From: Niallia nealsonii | GTDB taxonomy: Bacteria; Bacillota; Bacilli; Bacillales; Cytobacillaceae | DNA: 64,000 nt | Reading direction: 5' to 3' | NCBI RefSeq assembly: GCF_002835805.1 | Contig: NZ_PISE01000040.1 | Location: 24,568-88,567 of the forward strand | In this document: piece after piece, positions 1 through 9,439 of the stretch | Layout: every line of letters begins with the position of its first letter | Numbering within the stretch: the stretch's first letter is position 1 | Program-made: the position numbers and the translations under genes | Notes under the pieces: generated by a model | Databases searched by the model: none | The model's input: only the letters and a program-made list of their open reading frames with translations | What the model was told of the DNA's origin: nothing

Positions 1-324
1 GCGGTCGATGAATACTTGGATAACTCAGGGCCTAAGCAGCCGTTAAATATTTATGGAAATGCCACTCAGGCAATTGGCAATTCATTTCAAGCAATTGGTG
101 GATTACAGGAGCAAAGAAATAATCTGGAGAAAGCTGAGTTTTTAGTCATCAGCGGCAGTTGGATTCAGGCAATAGGTTCTATTTTGAATGCAATTGGTCA
201 AACGCAAGAAGAATTGTCGGAAAATAATCATCAAGGAAAAAATAAAACGGAAAAGAAGAAGAATGATATTTTTAAGGGATATAATATCGATTATTATTCT
301 ACTGTAAATCAAGAAAAAAAATAG
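1..324 (+). CDS. C-terminal part of a repetitive protein (5' end outside the window)
   Basis: The reading frame is open from base 1, so only the C-terminal 107 codons are present. A TTG at base 16 could be read as a start but has no ribosome binding site. The visible part carries repeated short units ending in QAIG or NAIG (TQAIGN, FQAIGG, WIQAIGS, LNAIGQ) spaced about 10 to 30 residues apart. A hydrophilic lysine- and glutamate-rich tail follows. This resembles small repetitive proteins of Bacillus of unknown function (DUF6944-like), which is recalled and not verified. There is no signal peptide or membrane segment in the visible part. The role is unknown. Confidence 0.55.
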   Translation, partial: AVDEYLDNSGPKQPLNIYGNATQAIGNSFQAIGGLQEQRNNLEKAEFLVISGSWIQAIGSILNAIGQTQEELSENNHQGKNKTEKKKNDIFKGYNIDYYSTVNQEKK

Positions 325-325
325 G

Positions 326-362
326 GCAATAGCCATTTCAAAAGGTGCTGAATGGTTATTGC
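326..362 (-). terminator. Rho-independent terminator of the BASS transporter gene
   Basis: A 12-bp inverted repeat (GCAATAGCCATT paired with AATGGTTATTGC, one G-U pair) lies beyond the stop codon of the minus-strand gene. On the minus strand it is followed by a T-rich tract (CCTATTTTTTTTC). It could also slow transcription from the left, but the plus-strand side has no T run. Confidence 0.7.
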
Positions 363-438
363 TCTATTGGGTATATTATGTAAGGGTTTTGGTAGTTACA
401 TACGCTTTAAACGGCAAATCTAATAAGCATTGAAATAG

Positions 439-1413
439 TTATGAAATATTCTTCTCTGTTAGTTTAACTGTTAATGGCTTATTGTAGATAATCCGTAATA
501 GATGGCCATATAATGCAGCTAAAATCTGTTGAAACAGCATGCCGATTACAACAGGAACGGCCACTTGTGGAGGAAAAAAGCTTACCGCTAATACAGCCCC
601 AGCACTAATATTTCGCATTCCTCCAGAAAAAATCATTCCAACGATTTCTTCCTTGCTCCTTTTTGTTACTATACCAAGAACCCATGCGAAAAAATAGCCA
701 GAAAGAGCAATAAAAAAGACAGTAAGTGCGATTTGTATAAACTTCCTATCAATATTATGCAAATATGGAGCAACAACTGAGCTGTTAATACTCACTACAG
801 CGGCTAAGCCTATTTTTGAAAAAGGAGCTAAATTCTTATTCCACTTTTCACATGCAGTGGAGGAATAAAACTGATTTAAAGCCATACCTGCAATGGAAGG
901 AAGTACAATCATTCCTAATAGACCTTTCATCATATCCCATATTGGCAAATGGACTGATTCTCCAACAAATAAGGACATCGAAAAGGGCACAATAAATGGA
1001 GACAGCATTGTATCGATGAGAATGATGGCCAATGTAAGAGCCATATTTCCTTTATACATAGATACCCAAATAGCGCTTGTTATCCCTGTTGGAATAACAA
1101 CGGCTAAAGTCAGTCCAGTGATTGTTAGAGGGTCATTATCGAAAAATAGGTGACCAAGCGCAAATGCCCATAATGGTGTAATCAGGTGAAGAACAACTAG
1201 AGTTAAAATCAGCGATAAGGGATGGACAATTGTATGTTTAACTGATTTGAAATTGGATGTAAGACTTCCAGCGAATGTCATAGCAGCAAAAATCCATGGC
1301 ACTAAAAAAGATAAATAATGTAAGTAATCAGCCAGGATAACACCAATAACAACACTAGCAGGAGTAAGAAGGGGCATCCATTTGCCAAGAAAGGCATTTG
1401 TTTTTTGCAACAT
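439..1413 (-). CDS. Bile acid:sodium symporter (BASS/SBF) family transporter
   Basis: This 324-residue protein is almost entirely hydrophobic, with about nine or ten predicted membrane segments. It carries the family signature GMRNISAGAVLAVSFFP near residues 260-277. Proteins of the BASS/SBF family are sodium-coupled importers of organic anions; bacterial members take up substrates such as pantoate or keto acids, but the substrate here cannot be read from the sequence. The gene stands alone, with its own downstream terminator and a GGAG ribosome binding site before the ATG. Length is normal for the family and no residue oddities were noticed. Confidence 0.85.
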   Translation of the reverse strand: MLQKTNAFLGKWMPLLTPASVVIGVILADYLHYLSFLVPWIFAAMTFAGSLTSNFKSVKHTIVHPLSLILTLVVLHLITPLWAFALGHLFFDNDPLTITGLTLAVVIPTGITSAIWVSMYKGNMALTLAIILIDTMLSPFIVPFSMSLFVGESVHLPIWDMMKGLLGMIVLPSIAGMALNQFYSSTACEKWNKNLAPFSKIGLAAVVSINSSVVAPYLHNIDRKFIQIALTVFFIALSGYFFAWVLGIVTKRSKEEIVGMIFSGGMRNISAGAVLAVSFFPPQVAVPVVIGMLFQQILAALYGHLLRIIYNKPLTVKLTEKNIS

Positions 1414-1677
1414 CTACAAGACTCCAATCATATATTCTTTTATTTATAGTTTAAAGAAAGTGAATTTTGAATATTTCGATAAAAACAGCGATTAAATTTT
1501 ATTATAGCAAAAGCAAATGAATTATAAAGAACCCACGTAAAATAAATTTGTCAATATTTTCACAAATTCAAGAGAAAAGATGGAGACAAAAGACAACTTG
1601 TTTAAGCAAGGTGAAAAATCTTCTTTGAAAATAGAAAGGTAAAATAATAGGCACTAACTAAAAGGAGAGAATAAACA

Positions 1678-2340
1678 TTATACTTCTGCTAAGGCTTCTA
1701 TTTTATCGGAGGATAAAACGACAACTCCTTTTTGATCCATTTGTGCAATCTTATACATTGTGCTAGCTACTTTTTCTGCATGAATCCCTTTATATTTTTT
1801 TAAAGGACCTGCCATTAAAGGATGAAGAAGAGGGAGAATAAATGAACTTAACTTTTCTCCAAAACGAAATTCCTCTCTTTCGCCTAATAATAACGATGGT
1901 TGGAGAATTAAAAGAGCTTCAAAGGACAATGCTTCCAGCTTTTCTTCCAATATTCCCTTTATCCTGCTGTAAAAAATAGAGGATTTGCTATTTGCCCCAA
2001 TTGCGCTAATAACGATAAATTGTTTCGCTCCCATTTGTTTTCCTAATTCTGCACATTTTATAGGATAATCTACATCAATTTTCATCATATTTTTTTGGTT
2101 TTTTGCTTTTTTGATGGTAGTACCGAGACAACAATAAATATCATCCACTGCGAAATATTGTTGATATTGATCTAGTTGATCAAAATCGATAATCACTTCT
2201 TTTAGTGCTTTATGTCTGTACTCAAGTGGTTTCCGTACGAAGGCGATAATCTCTTTATATGTATTGCTTTGCAGAAGTATTTGTAATAAATGTTCACCGA
2301 CAAGACCGGTTGCCCCAATAATTAATGCTTTTTTCTCCAT
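1678..2340 (-). CDS. NAD(P)-binding oxidoreductase, atypical SDR of the TIP30/HTATIP2 type
   Basis: Start set at 2340, where AAGGGGA lies 8 bases before ATG; an upstream in-frame ATG at 2400 lacks a binding site. The 220-residue product begins with a Rossmann nucleotide-binding loop GATGLVG (residues 9-15). It also has the CLGTT motif (71-75) and a Tyr124-x3-Lys128 pair typical of short-chain dehydrogenase-like proteins. This architecture fits cytosolic NAD(P)-dependent epimerase/oxidoreductase-like proteins of the TIP30 group. The substrate is unknown. It is a single-gene unit between the BASS transporter and the divergent ABC importer. Confidence 0.75.
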   Translation of the reverse strand: MEKKALIIGATGLVGEHLLQILLQSNTYKEIIAFVRKPLEYRHKALKEVIIDFDQLDQYQQYFAVDDIYCCLGTTIKKAKNQKNMMKIDVDYPIKCAELGKQMGAKQFIVISAIGANSKSSIFYSRIKGILEEKLEALSFEALLILQPSLLLGEREEFRFGEKLSSFILPLLHPLMAGPLKKYKGIHAEKVASTMYKIAQMDQKGVVVLSSDKIEALAEV

Positions 2341-2581
2341 TATTACTATCCCCTTCGTCAGTTTATTCATATAGTATAACAAAGATCTATGCCGCCACAC
2401 ATAAATCCACCCTTTTAATCAGGAAAAGTTAAAGCTTAATGCAAGAAAGATGATGGCGTTTTCCATTGTTTTTCGCGCCATTGCCCCAATTGGGATGGAT
2501 GAATACTTAATAAAACTACACATATAAATAAAGAAAGTTTCCGCATTACTTATGTTTGGGGGCTCGGAACGGAGGGCTGCT

Positions 2582-3352
2582 ATGTATAAATTAGAAGTGC
2601 AAAACAATAGTAAGATTTTTAAAAAAGATGGGAAAGAATTTTTTGCGTTAAAAAATGCGAATTTAAAGATAGAAGAAGGAAAGTTTGTCAGCATTATTGG
2701 ACCTAGCGGCTGTGGAAAGTCTACTTTGTTTAATATTATTGCAGGACTTATTCATCCGACAACGGGAAATGTCCTTTTAGATGGGAAAAATATTGTCGGG
2801 CAAAATGGCTATGTAGGATATATGCTGCAAAAGGATTTGCTTTTGCCTTGGCGCACCATTTTGCATAATGTAATATTAGGTCTTGAAATAAAAGGGATCC
2901 GCAAAAAGGAAGCGATAGAAAGGGCTATGCCTTTGCTTGAGAAGTATGGCTTAGGAGGTTTTGAGAATCATTATCCAGATGAACTGTCAGGGGGGATGAG
3001 GCAACGAGCTGCTCTTTTGCGTACCCTTTTATATGACCAGGATATTATTTTGCTTGATGAGCCCTTTGGCGCTTTAGATGCACAAACAAGATTAATGATG
3101 CAAGAATGGCTGCTGCAAATATGGGAGGATTTTAGAAAAACGGTGCTTTTTATAACACATGATATTGATGAGGCCATTTTCTTATCGGATGAGATTTATA
3201 TTTTAACTAAAAGACCGGGAACAATTAAAGAAAAAGTTGCGGTGCCTTTAAAAAGACCTAGAGATGAACAAACTTTATTAGGTACCGATTTTATTGAATT
3301 AAAAAAACATGTATTAACTGTTTTAAAAAGTGATGAAAAGGAAGAGGTATAA
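2582..3352 (+). CDS. ABC importer ATPase, nitrate/taurine (SsuB/TauB) type
   Basis: The ATP-hydrolysing subunit of an importer, 256 residues. It shows Walker A GPSGCGKST (40-48), Q-loop MLQKD (81-85), signature LSGGMRQR (135-142), Walker B DIILLDEP (154-161) and H-loop ITHD (191-194). The ATG at 2582 follows GGAGGG at the right distance, so the longer in-frame start at 2552 is rejected. It heads a three-gene transporter unit with the permease and lipoprotein that follow, a layout like ytlC-ytlD-ytlA of B. subtilis. Sequence motifs place it in the NitT/TauT family (nitrate, sulfonate, thiamine precursor). The substrate cannot be assigned, and I saw no riboswitch upstream. Confidence 0.88.
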   Translation: MYKLEVQNNSKIFKKDGKEFFALKNANLKIEEGKFVSIIGPSGCGKSTLFNIIAGLIHPTTGNVLLDGKNIVGQNGYVGYMLQKDLLLPWRTILHNVILGLEIKGIRKKEAIERAMPLLEKYGLGGFENHYPDELSGGMRQRAALLRTLLYDQDIILLDEPFGALDAQTRLMMQEWLLQIWEDFRKTVLFITHDIDEAIFLSDEIYILTKRPGTIKEKVAVPLKRPRDEQTLLGTDFIELKKHVLTVLKSDEKEEV

Positions 3353-3371
3353 GAGAAAGGAGCAACTAACT

Positions 3372-4190
3372 GTGTCAAGAAAAAAAGACAGCGCCATTCC
3401 TTTCATAGAAGATGAAGAAGCAAAGGAAAAAAGACGGCTAAGATTAACTATATATGGACAATGGGCGATTGGAATCTTATTGATTATAGGTTGGGAGCTA
3501 TTTACACAGTGGAAAGTATTAGACTCTTATTATTGGAGCAGCCCTTCGATCATATGGAAAACTGCTTATATAGCTTTTATGGAAGGAACATTGTTGGATG
3601 ATCTTCTTTATACATCCGGTGCTACTATTCTAGGCTTTATAACCGGAACTTTCGCAGGGGCATTATTAGGCCTTTCCTTTTGGTGGTCTTACTATTATTC
3701 CAGAATTTCAGAGCCCTATTTAATTGCATTTAATGCTGTGCCAAAACTTGCGTTAGCGCCGGTGCTTGTTATCTTATTTGGAATAGGATTTAGTTCTAAA
3801 GTGATTTTAGCTTTTATGATGACAGTTATTGTAACAGCATTAGCTGCATATAGTGGTGTTAAAAGTGTTGATGCTGATTTAGAAAAATTGATGTATTCTT
3901 TGGGAGCAAAAAAAATCCATGTATTTACAAAAGTTGTCGTGCCAACGAGTATGCCATGGATTGTAAGCAGCTTAAAAATCAATATAGCATTAGCGCTTGC
4001 AGGAACAATTGTAGGAGAATTTATCAGTTCAAGACAGGGTATTGGCAGGATGATTCTTTATGCTGGGCAAATTATGAATATTAATCTGGTTTGGGTGGGA
4101 GTGGTTGTTTTATCCCTTTTATCCATTTTGATGTATTTTGCTACCGTCTGGATAGAGAAAATTTTATTAAAAGGAAGACATGGCAGTTAA
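3372..4190 (+). CDS. ABC importer permease, nitrate/taurine type
   Basis: A 272-residue inner-membrane subunit with about six membrane segments. The EAA-like cytoplasmic loop that contacts the ATPase reads YSLGAKKIHVFTKVVVPTSMPW. The GTG at 3372 is preferred as start because AAAGGAG sits nine bases upstream; the earlier ATG at 3330 lies inside the ATPase gene with no binding site. The N-terminal 30 residues are charged and cytoplasmic. It is translated just after the ATPase (20-base gap) and is followed, after 180 bases, by the substrate-binding lipoprotein. Confidence 0.85.
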   Translation: MSRKKDSAIPFIEDEEAKEKRRLRLTIYGQWAIGILLIIGWELFTQWKVLDSYYWSSPSIIWKTAYIAFMEGTLLDDLLYTSGATILGFITGTFAGALLGLSFWWSYYYSRISEPYLIAFNAVPKLALAPVLVILFGIGFSSKVILAFMMTVIVTALAAYSGVKSVDADLEKLMYSLGAKKIHVFTKVVVPTSMPWIVSSLKINIALALAGTIVGEFISSRQGIGRMILYAGQIMNINLVWVGVVVLSLLSILMYFATVWIEKILLKGRHGS

Positions 4191-4371
4191 TTTTATTTTT
4201 GCTAAAAAAAGAAAGGGACTAACAATTGTTATAAGCAATCTGCTTTCATCATACTACACATAGAACATTTCTCCACTTATTCTCCACTTTCTATTTTCTC
4301 CGATATCTTATTCCTAAAAATATTAACACCTTTCTTTTTTTATTTTTTATATAAAAAAAGGGGGAATTAAT

Positions 4372-5397
4372 TTGAAAAGATGCCAGCTATTTCTCATTGT
4401 TTGTGTAAGTTTTGTACTCATGCTAGCAGGCTGTACTTCTAAAAGAGAAGAGTCTGGGAGTGGAAAAGGTGATGGATTAAAAAAGATTACCATTGCAGAG
4501 CCAGTACATTTAATTGGATATTTGCCATTATATGTTGCAATAGAGGAAGGGTATTTTAAAGAAGAGGGGCTGGATGTAGAAGTCATTACTGCAACAGGTG
4601 GTGCTCATGTAACGTCTGTCATTGGCGGTGATGCTTGGGGAAATATTGCTGGACCTGACTCTAACCAAATGGCCAATAAAGGCAACTCAGATCCTATTGT
4701 ATCTGTAGTAAATGTGGTCAATCGGGCAAATGTATACTTAATGGGTAATGAAGATAAGAATATTGACAGCAGCAATAAAGAGGAGTTAAAAAGCTATTTG
4801 GAAGGCAAGACTATTGCAGCAGGTCGTTTTGGAGGAAGCCCTAATTTATTGACAAGATGGCTTTTAATGGATGTAGGCTTAGATCCGGCAACGGATGTGG
4901 TATTAGAGGAACCAGCAGATGCTAGTGCAGTTGTTTCTCTTGTGGAGTCAGGGAAAGCTGATATTGCTAATGGCGGGGAACCACAAATAACAGAAGGAAT
5001 TAAAAAAGGTGTATGGAAAGAGCCGTTTTACAGTTTCACAAGTTTAGGAGATTATCCATATTCGGTGTTAAGTGTAAAAAAATCTACGATTGAAAAAGAG
5101 CCAAAAGTGGTTGAAGGTTTTGTAAGAGCTGTATTAAAAGGCTTAAAGGCAGTAGATGAAGACCATGAGCTTGCAATGAAAGTGCTAAAAGCAGAATTTT
5201 CATCCACATCAGATGAAAGTTTGCAGGCATCCCTTGATCGAGCTTATGCGGATAAATTATGGAGCAAAGATGGATATATATCAAAAGAAGCTTTAGCAAA
5301 ACCAATGGAAGTAGTGGAAAAAACAGGAGTTTATAAAGATGGCTATGAGTATGATAAGTTAGTTGATATGCAGTTTGTTGAAAAGCTAACAGAATAG
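4372..5397 (+). CDS. ABC importer substrate-binding lipoprotein (NMT1/SsuA-like)
   Basis: TTG start after AGGGGGAA. A lipoprotein signal peptide of 20 residues ends in the lipobox LAGC, so Cys21 would be lipid-modified and anchor the protein to the outer face of the membrane. The mature part has the fold typical of NMT1/THI5-like binding proteins: an opening strand LKKITIAEP, then GYLPLYVAIEEGYFKEEGLDVEVI, a recognisable family segment. At 341 residues it is of usual length. It captures the ligand for the preceding permease and ATPase. The ligand is unknown; nitrate, sulfonate, pyrimidine-precursor or aromatic compounds are all found in this family. Confidence 0.85.
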   Translation: MKRCQLFLIVCVSFVLMLAGCTSKREESGSGKGDGLKKITIAEPVHLIGYLPLYVAIEEGYFKEEGLDVEVITATGGAHVTSVIGGDAWGNIAGPDSNQMANKGNSDPIVSVVNVVNRANVYLMGNEDKNIDSSNKEELKSYLEGKTIAAGRFGGSPNLLTRWLLMDVGLDPATDVVLEEPADASAVVSLVESGKADIANGGEPQITEGIKKGVWKEPFYSFTSLGDYPYSVLSVKKSTIEKEPKVVEGFVRAVLKGLKAVDEDHELAMKVLKAEFSSTSDESLQASLDRAYADKLWSKDGYISKEALAKPMEVVEKTGVYKDGYEYDKLVDMQFVEKLTE

Positions 5398-5410
5398 TAG
5401 TAAATAGATA

Positions 5411-5452
5411 AGGAAGTCGAAGTGAATATCCTTGTTCTTCGATTTCCTTTTG
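5411..5452 (+). terminator. Rho-independent terminator of the ABC importer operon
   Basis: A 12-bp stem (AGGAAGTCGAAG with CTTCGATTTCCT, one G-U pair) and a 14-base loop, followed by TTTTG. It begins 14 bases after the lipoprotein stop codon and ends the importer unit. Confidence 0.75.
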
Positions 5453-5650
5453 TAAGTTGCTTATTATAATAATATAAAATAGTTCATAATTCCTTTCCTT
5501 TTGGTGGGGTTTTTTTATATTGGTAAGGGACTTCAAACGATATTAGAATCGACTAATTTCTATTTATATATTGTTGAATAGATTCATTAAGAGATAAAAT
5601 AAAAAGTAACAGATTATTAGATAAATAAAGAATATGGAAGGAGCAGGTTA

Positions 5651-6892
5651 ATGTCGAATGAGCCATTGAATCCGTTCCGACGGGAAATGTATGATTCCCT
5701 TGAAGCATTTGTTGACCATGTAAGTGATTTACTTGGATGTCCCATTACATTAGAAGATACACATCATCGGGTTCTAGTATACTCAAGCCATGATGATGAA
5801 ACAGATATAGTGCGCATTTCAACCATTATAAGCAGAAGAGTGCCAGAAAAAGTAATAAACCGATTATGGAAAGACGGTGTAATTCCTCAATTGCTTCAAA
5901 GCAAAAGGCCTATTCGCATACTGGAGAAAAAGGAGATAGGGCTTGGGAACAGAGTGGCGGTTTCTATTTGGCGAGGGGAAGAAGTAATAGGATATATTTG
6001 GGCAGTTGAAATAAAGGAGCTGCTAACAGATGAACAAATGCGGATACTCGAGTATGCTGCATCTATTGGAAAACACCTTATGTCGCGATTTGGCAGGAAT
6101 AAAGGGAGTTTAAATCAAGATAATCAAGAGTTTTTTTGGAGATTATTAACAGGTCATGTTGGCGAAAAAGAAGCAGAAGAAAAATTAAAGGAAATCGGCA
6201 TTCCTGCACCCGCTTCATTTACTATAATGGTATGTCGTTTTAATGAAGTGATAACAAAGGAAATAGAACGTCATATTTTATATTTATTAAAAATAGCAGA
6301 AGATGTAAAAATAGTCCTTTCCACAATAGATGATAATGAATTGATCCTTTTAACAAATCAGATGGATGCAAAAAGTAAATCTTCTGTTACTTATAAAAAG
6401 TTTATACAAGGCTTTCAAAAACATCTAAAGGAACGCTTTTGTATTGCTGATGTTAAGGGGAGTTTTGGAGGAATCTACAAAGACGCAAAGTATATAAGAA
6501 AAAGTTATAAAGAAGCAAAAACAGTGTTAGAAGTTCAGCTGAAATTCCCACAAGAAGCTCACGCTTTTATTAATTATCAAGATTTAGGAATCTATCAGTT
6601 TTTGGACGTTATATTAGAAAAGCGAAAGCAAGATGGATTTGAAAATTTAGCAATTAAGAAGCTGAATGAATATGATAGGTCTCATAATACGGAATTATTG
6701 GCAACCCTCGAAGCTTACTTGGATGAAAGTGAAAGTATGCAAAAAACAGTGGCCAGACTACATATCCATGCAAATACTTTGAGTTATCGCCTCAAACGGA
6801 TAGCGAATATTATGGAAATTGACATAACCTCTCCGGCGCAAAAATTTATGCTTTATCTAGATTTAAAGCTTATGCATTGGATTAAAAACTAA
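5651..6892 (+). CDS. adeR: PucR-family transcriptional activator, probable AdeR
   Basis: A 413-residue regulator ending in the PucR-type helix-turn-helix segment. This runs from about residue 360 (ESMQKTVARLHIHANTLSYRLKRI) and is typical of the family. The N-terminal and central parts (a GAF-like sensor and a GGDEF-related region) are less distinctive. It lies immediately upstream of ald in the same direction, as adeR (yukF) does in B. subtilis. There AdeR is needed for basal and alanine-induced ald expression and binds an inverted repeat upstream of ald. The matching palindrome here begins at its own stop codon. Function is assigned by context and domain, not by a ligand-binding motif. Confidence 0.8.
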   Translation: MSNEPLNPFRREMYDSLEAFVDHVSDLLGCPITLEDTHHRVLVYSSHDDETDIVRISTIISRRVPEKVINRLWKDGVIPQLLQSKRPIRILEKKEIGLGNRVAVSIWRGEEVIGYIWAVEIKELLTDEQMRILEYAASIGKHLMSRFGRNKGSLNQDNQEFFWRLLTGHVGEKEAEEKLKEIGIPAPASFTIMVCRFNEVITKEIERHILYLLKIAEDVKIVLSTIDDNELILLTNQMDAKSKSSVTYKKFIQGFQKHLKERFCIADVKGSFGGIYKDAKYIRKSYKEAKTVLEVQLKFPQEAHAFINYQDLGIYQFLDVILEKRKQDGFENLAIKKLNEYDRSHNTELLATLEAYLDESESMQKTVARLHIHANTLSYRLKRIANIMEIDITSPAQKFMLYLDLKLMHWIKN

Positions 6893-6915
6893 GTTTTGTG
6901 AATTTTCACAAAACT
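6892..6915. promoter_or_regulatory. Perfect palindrome, probable AdeR operator and adeR terminator stem
   Basis: AGTTTTGTGAA, two bases, then TTCACAAAACT: an uninterrupted 11-bp inverted repeat starting at the last base of the adeR stop codon. Its centre (6903.5) lies about 78 bases before the start point predicted from the TATAAT at 6969-6974. In B. subtilis an inverted repeat centred at -74.5 of ald is the AdeR binding site and is also thought to end adeR transcription, so position and form agree. Confidence 0.7.
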
Positions 6916-6968
6916 AATATGAGATATTTAGTATTTTAAACAATGATTATTTTCAACCTCCATCTTAT

Positions 6969-6974
6969 TATAAT
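6969..6974 (+). promoter_or_regulatory. ald promoter -10 box
   Basis: TATAAT at a typical distance from the ald start codon. The region 17 bases upstream has no good TTGACA-like hexamer, which fits a promoter that depends on an activator such as AdeR. Confidence 0.6.
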
Positions 6975-7027
6975 GATAAGAGATATAACTAATTAACGTT
7001 ATAAAAAATGACAAGGAGGAAGAGAAA

Positions 7028-8164
7028 ATGATTATTGGAATTCCAAAAGAAATAAAAAACAATGAAAATAGAGTAGCGATTACTCCATCTGGTGTTTCTT
7101 TTTTGGCAAAAGGAGGACATGATGTATTAGTTGAGGCAAATGCTGGCATTGGCAGTGGATTTGCAAATGAGGAATACAGTGCAGCAGGGGCTAAAGTAAT
7201 AGATACCGCGAAGGAAGTTTGGGATACGTCGGAGATGATTATTAAAGTAAAAGAGCCGCTGTCTTCGGAGTACGGTTTCTTCCGCAAGGGACTTATTCTC
7301 TTTACTTATTTGCATTTAGCTGCAGAAAAGGAATTGGCAAAAGCTCTAACGGACAAGGGTGTTACTTCCATTGCTTATGAAACTATTGAGGTAAATGGGA
7401 AACTTCCATTGCTAACGCCGATGAGCGAAGTGGCTGGAAGAATGGCTGTGCAAATCGGCGCACAATTTTTAGAACAGCCGCATGGTGGCAAAGGGATTTT
7501 GCTTGCTGGAGTGCCTGGAGTGAAAAGAGGCAATGTAACTATTATTGGCGGTGGTATTGTTGGGACAAATGCAGCGAAAATTGCTATTGGCTTAGGTGCA
7601 AGTGTTACATTATTAGATTTGAACCCAGAAAGATTAAGAGAATTAGATAATCAATTTGGCGCAAGTTTAAACACGGTTATTTCAAATCCTGCAAATATTG
7701 AAGAAGCCGTAATTGGTGCTGATTTAGTAATCGGTGCTGTATTAATTCCAGGTGCAAAAGCTCCGAAGCTAGTAACAGAAGAAATGGTAAAGAAAATGTC
7801 TCCAGGGTCTGTTATTGTGGATGTTGCAATAGACCAAGGCGGCATCTTTGAAACAGTCGACCATATTACTACACATGATAATCCAACATATGTAAAACAT
7901 GGTGTCGTTCATTATGCTGTTGCCAATATGCCAGGTGCTGTTCCTAGAACATCTACGATCGCTTTAACGAATGTTACGATTCCTTATGCATGGCAAATTG
8001 CAAACCAAGGTGCTGTTGCGGCGATTGAAAGCAATTACGCAATTAAACAAGGAGTAAATACATTTGATGGACATATTACGTATGCACCTGTCGCGAAAGG
8101 TCTAGGATTTGAATATACTCCTGTACAAGAAGTGATTAATAGTTTATCAACTACAATTGTTTAA
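7028..8164 (+). CDS. ald: L-alanine dehydrogenase
   Basis: Converts L-alanine and NAD+ to pyruvate, ammonia and NADH in the cytosol. In Bacillus this feeds carbon from alanine into central metabolism and supports sporulation. At 378 residues it has family length. The N-terminal [16 protein letters not shown] contains the substrate-binding Arg15. VKEP near residue 75 and YLHLA near residue 95 carry the catalytic lysine and histidine. The NAD-binding loop GGGIVG lies near residue 175. Start follows AAGGAGG. It is preceded by adeR and its palindrome and ended by a strong terminator, so it is a single-gene transcript. Confidence 0.95.
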   Translation: MIIGIPKEIKNNENRVAITPSGVSFLAKGGHDVLVEANAGIGSGFANEEYSAAGAKVIDTAKEVWDTSEMIIKVKEPLSSEYGFFRKGLILFTYLHLAAEKELAKALTDKGVTSIAYETIEVNGKLPLLTPMSEVAGRMAVQIGAQFLEQPHGGKGILLAGVPGVKRGNVTIIGGGIVGTNAAKIAIGLGASVTLLDLNPERLRELDNQFGASLNTVISNPANIEEAVIGADLVIGAVLIPGAKAPKLVTEEMVKKMSPGSVIVDVAIDQGGIFETVDHITTHDNPTYVKHGVVHYAVANMPGAVPRTSTIALTNVTIPYAWQIANQGAVAAIESNYAIKQGVNTFDGHITYAPVAKGLGFEYTPVQEVINSLSTTIV

Positions 8165-8188
8165 TAAACAAGTTGGATGGAATCTAAA

Positions 8189-8228
8189 CGGGCTTATCTT
8201 GATCTTATTCAAGATAAGCCCGCTTTTT
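8189..8228 (+). terminator. ald terminator
   Basis: A 14-bp perfect stem (CGGGCTTATCTTGA and its complement) with a six-base loop, followed by CTTTTTAT, 25 bases after the ald stop. The rest of the 8229-8497 interval is A+T-rich and I see no gene or clear regulatory site in it. Confidence 0.9.
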
Positions 8229-8497
8229 ATTTCAGCAGCGCGGGATAAGTTTTTTTAGGCGAAAATTGTTCTATTAGTATGGTTTTTGTTGCTTTTATAT
8301 GGGGCAACTCAAGTAGAATTGCACTTTTGTTTGGGAGTAAGAGGTTGTGCAGAAATTTATAAATATGATCCTTTTGATAGGTAATTTCCAAAAATATGAA
8401 ACTTTTTAGAGTAGAAAACGTATAAGAAAAGAGGGAATTAGTGTATGTTTGTTGCTGATATAAAAATTAATCACCAATAAAAAGGAAGGAGCAAGCT

Positions 8498-9439
8498 ATG
8501 TCTCAAAATGCGTTAGAGGTAAAGAATTTAACGAAAAAAATTAAAAGTAAAAAAATTGTAGATTCCGTTAGTTTTTCAGTTGAAAAAGGAGAAATTTTTG
8601 GTCTGTTAGGTCCGAATGGAGCAGGAAAAACAACGATTATTCGGATGATCGTCAGTTTAATAAACAGAACAGATGGTGAGGTCGTAATTAATGGCCATCA
8701 TTTAGATCAATCATTTGCTGAGGCAATGAGCAGTCTGGGGGCTATCGTTGAAAATCCGGAATTTTACAAGTATATGAGTGGGTATAAAAACTTACAGCAT
8801 TACGCAAGAATGGCTAAAATGAAAATCTCAGAAGAACGATTGCAAGAAGTAATAAAACTAGTGGCATTGGAAAGTGCAATTCATCAAAAAGTGAAAACAT
8901 ATTCCCTAGGGATGCGCCAGCGGTTAGGTGTGGCCCAAGCATTATTACATAACCCTGCTATCTTAATTCTGGATGAACCAACAAACGGTCTTGATCCTCA
9001 AGGGATAAAAGAATTCCGCCAGTATCTCCATGATTTAACTACACAAGGTATCTCCGTATTAGTATCTTCTCATTTGTTAGCTGAGATGCAGTTGATGTGC
9101 CACCGATTCGCTATAATTGAGCAGGGTAAACTCATTCATATATCAACAATGGATGAAACGGTTGAAGAAGATAATGAAGAAAAAAGAGAGGTTGGCTTTG
9201 AAGTAGATAAGCCTGAACAAGCAATCTCTATCTTAAGAAATAGTGACATACCTTATGAGTTTATTCAGCAGCAGCATTCTACTCTGACGCTAAAGTTGAC
9301 AAAATCATCTATTCCTTTAATAAATAAGTGGCTAGTAGAAAATGAAATAGGGGTATTTGCAATTACTGTAAGAAAATCAACTCTTGAAGACAGATTTTTA
9401 GAGATTACTAGCCCTCAAGGAGGGAAGCAGCAATTATGA
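8498..9439 (+). CDS. ABC exporter ATPase, BcrA/YxlF type
   Basis: 313 residues: an N-terminal ATPase domain with Walker A GPNGAGKT (38-45), signature SLGMRQR (about 137-143), Walker B LILDEPTNGLDP and H-loop SSH. A C-terminal extension of about 90 residues is typical of bacitracin- and lantibiotic-type exporters. SLGMRQR, with leucine in place of the usual second glycine region, is normal for this subgroup. Its stop overlaps the start of the permease gene by four bases (ATGA), so the two are translationally coupled. Such pairs export peptide antibiotics or other hydrophobic compounds; the substrate is unknown. Confidence 0.88.
   Translation: MSQNALEVKNLTKKIKSKKIVDSVSFSVEKGEIFGLLGPNGAGKTTIIRMIVSLINRTDGEVVINGHHLDQSFAEAMSSLGAIVENPEFYKYMSGYKNLQHYARMAKMKISEERLQEVIKLVALESAIHQKVKTYSLGMRQRLGVAQALLHNPAILILDEPTNGLDPQGIKEFRQYLHDLTTQGISVLVSSHLLAEMQLMCHRFAIIEQGKLIHISTMDETVEEDNEEKREVGFEVDKPEQAISILRNSDIPYEFIQQQHSTLTLKLTKSSIPLINKWLVENEIGVFAITVRKSTLEDRFLEITSPQGGKQQL

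Noticed and set aside
2419..2694. 91-codon minus-strand frame over the ABC importer promoter
   Set aside because: No ribosome binding site, overlaps the clear ATPase start, hydrophobic low-complexity product.
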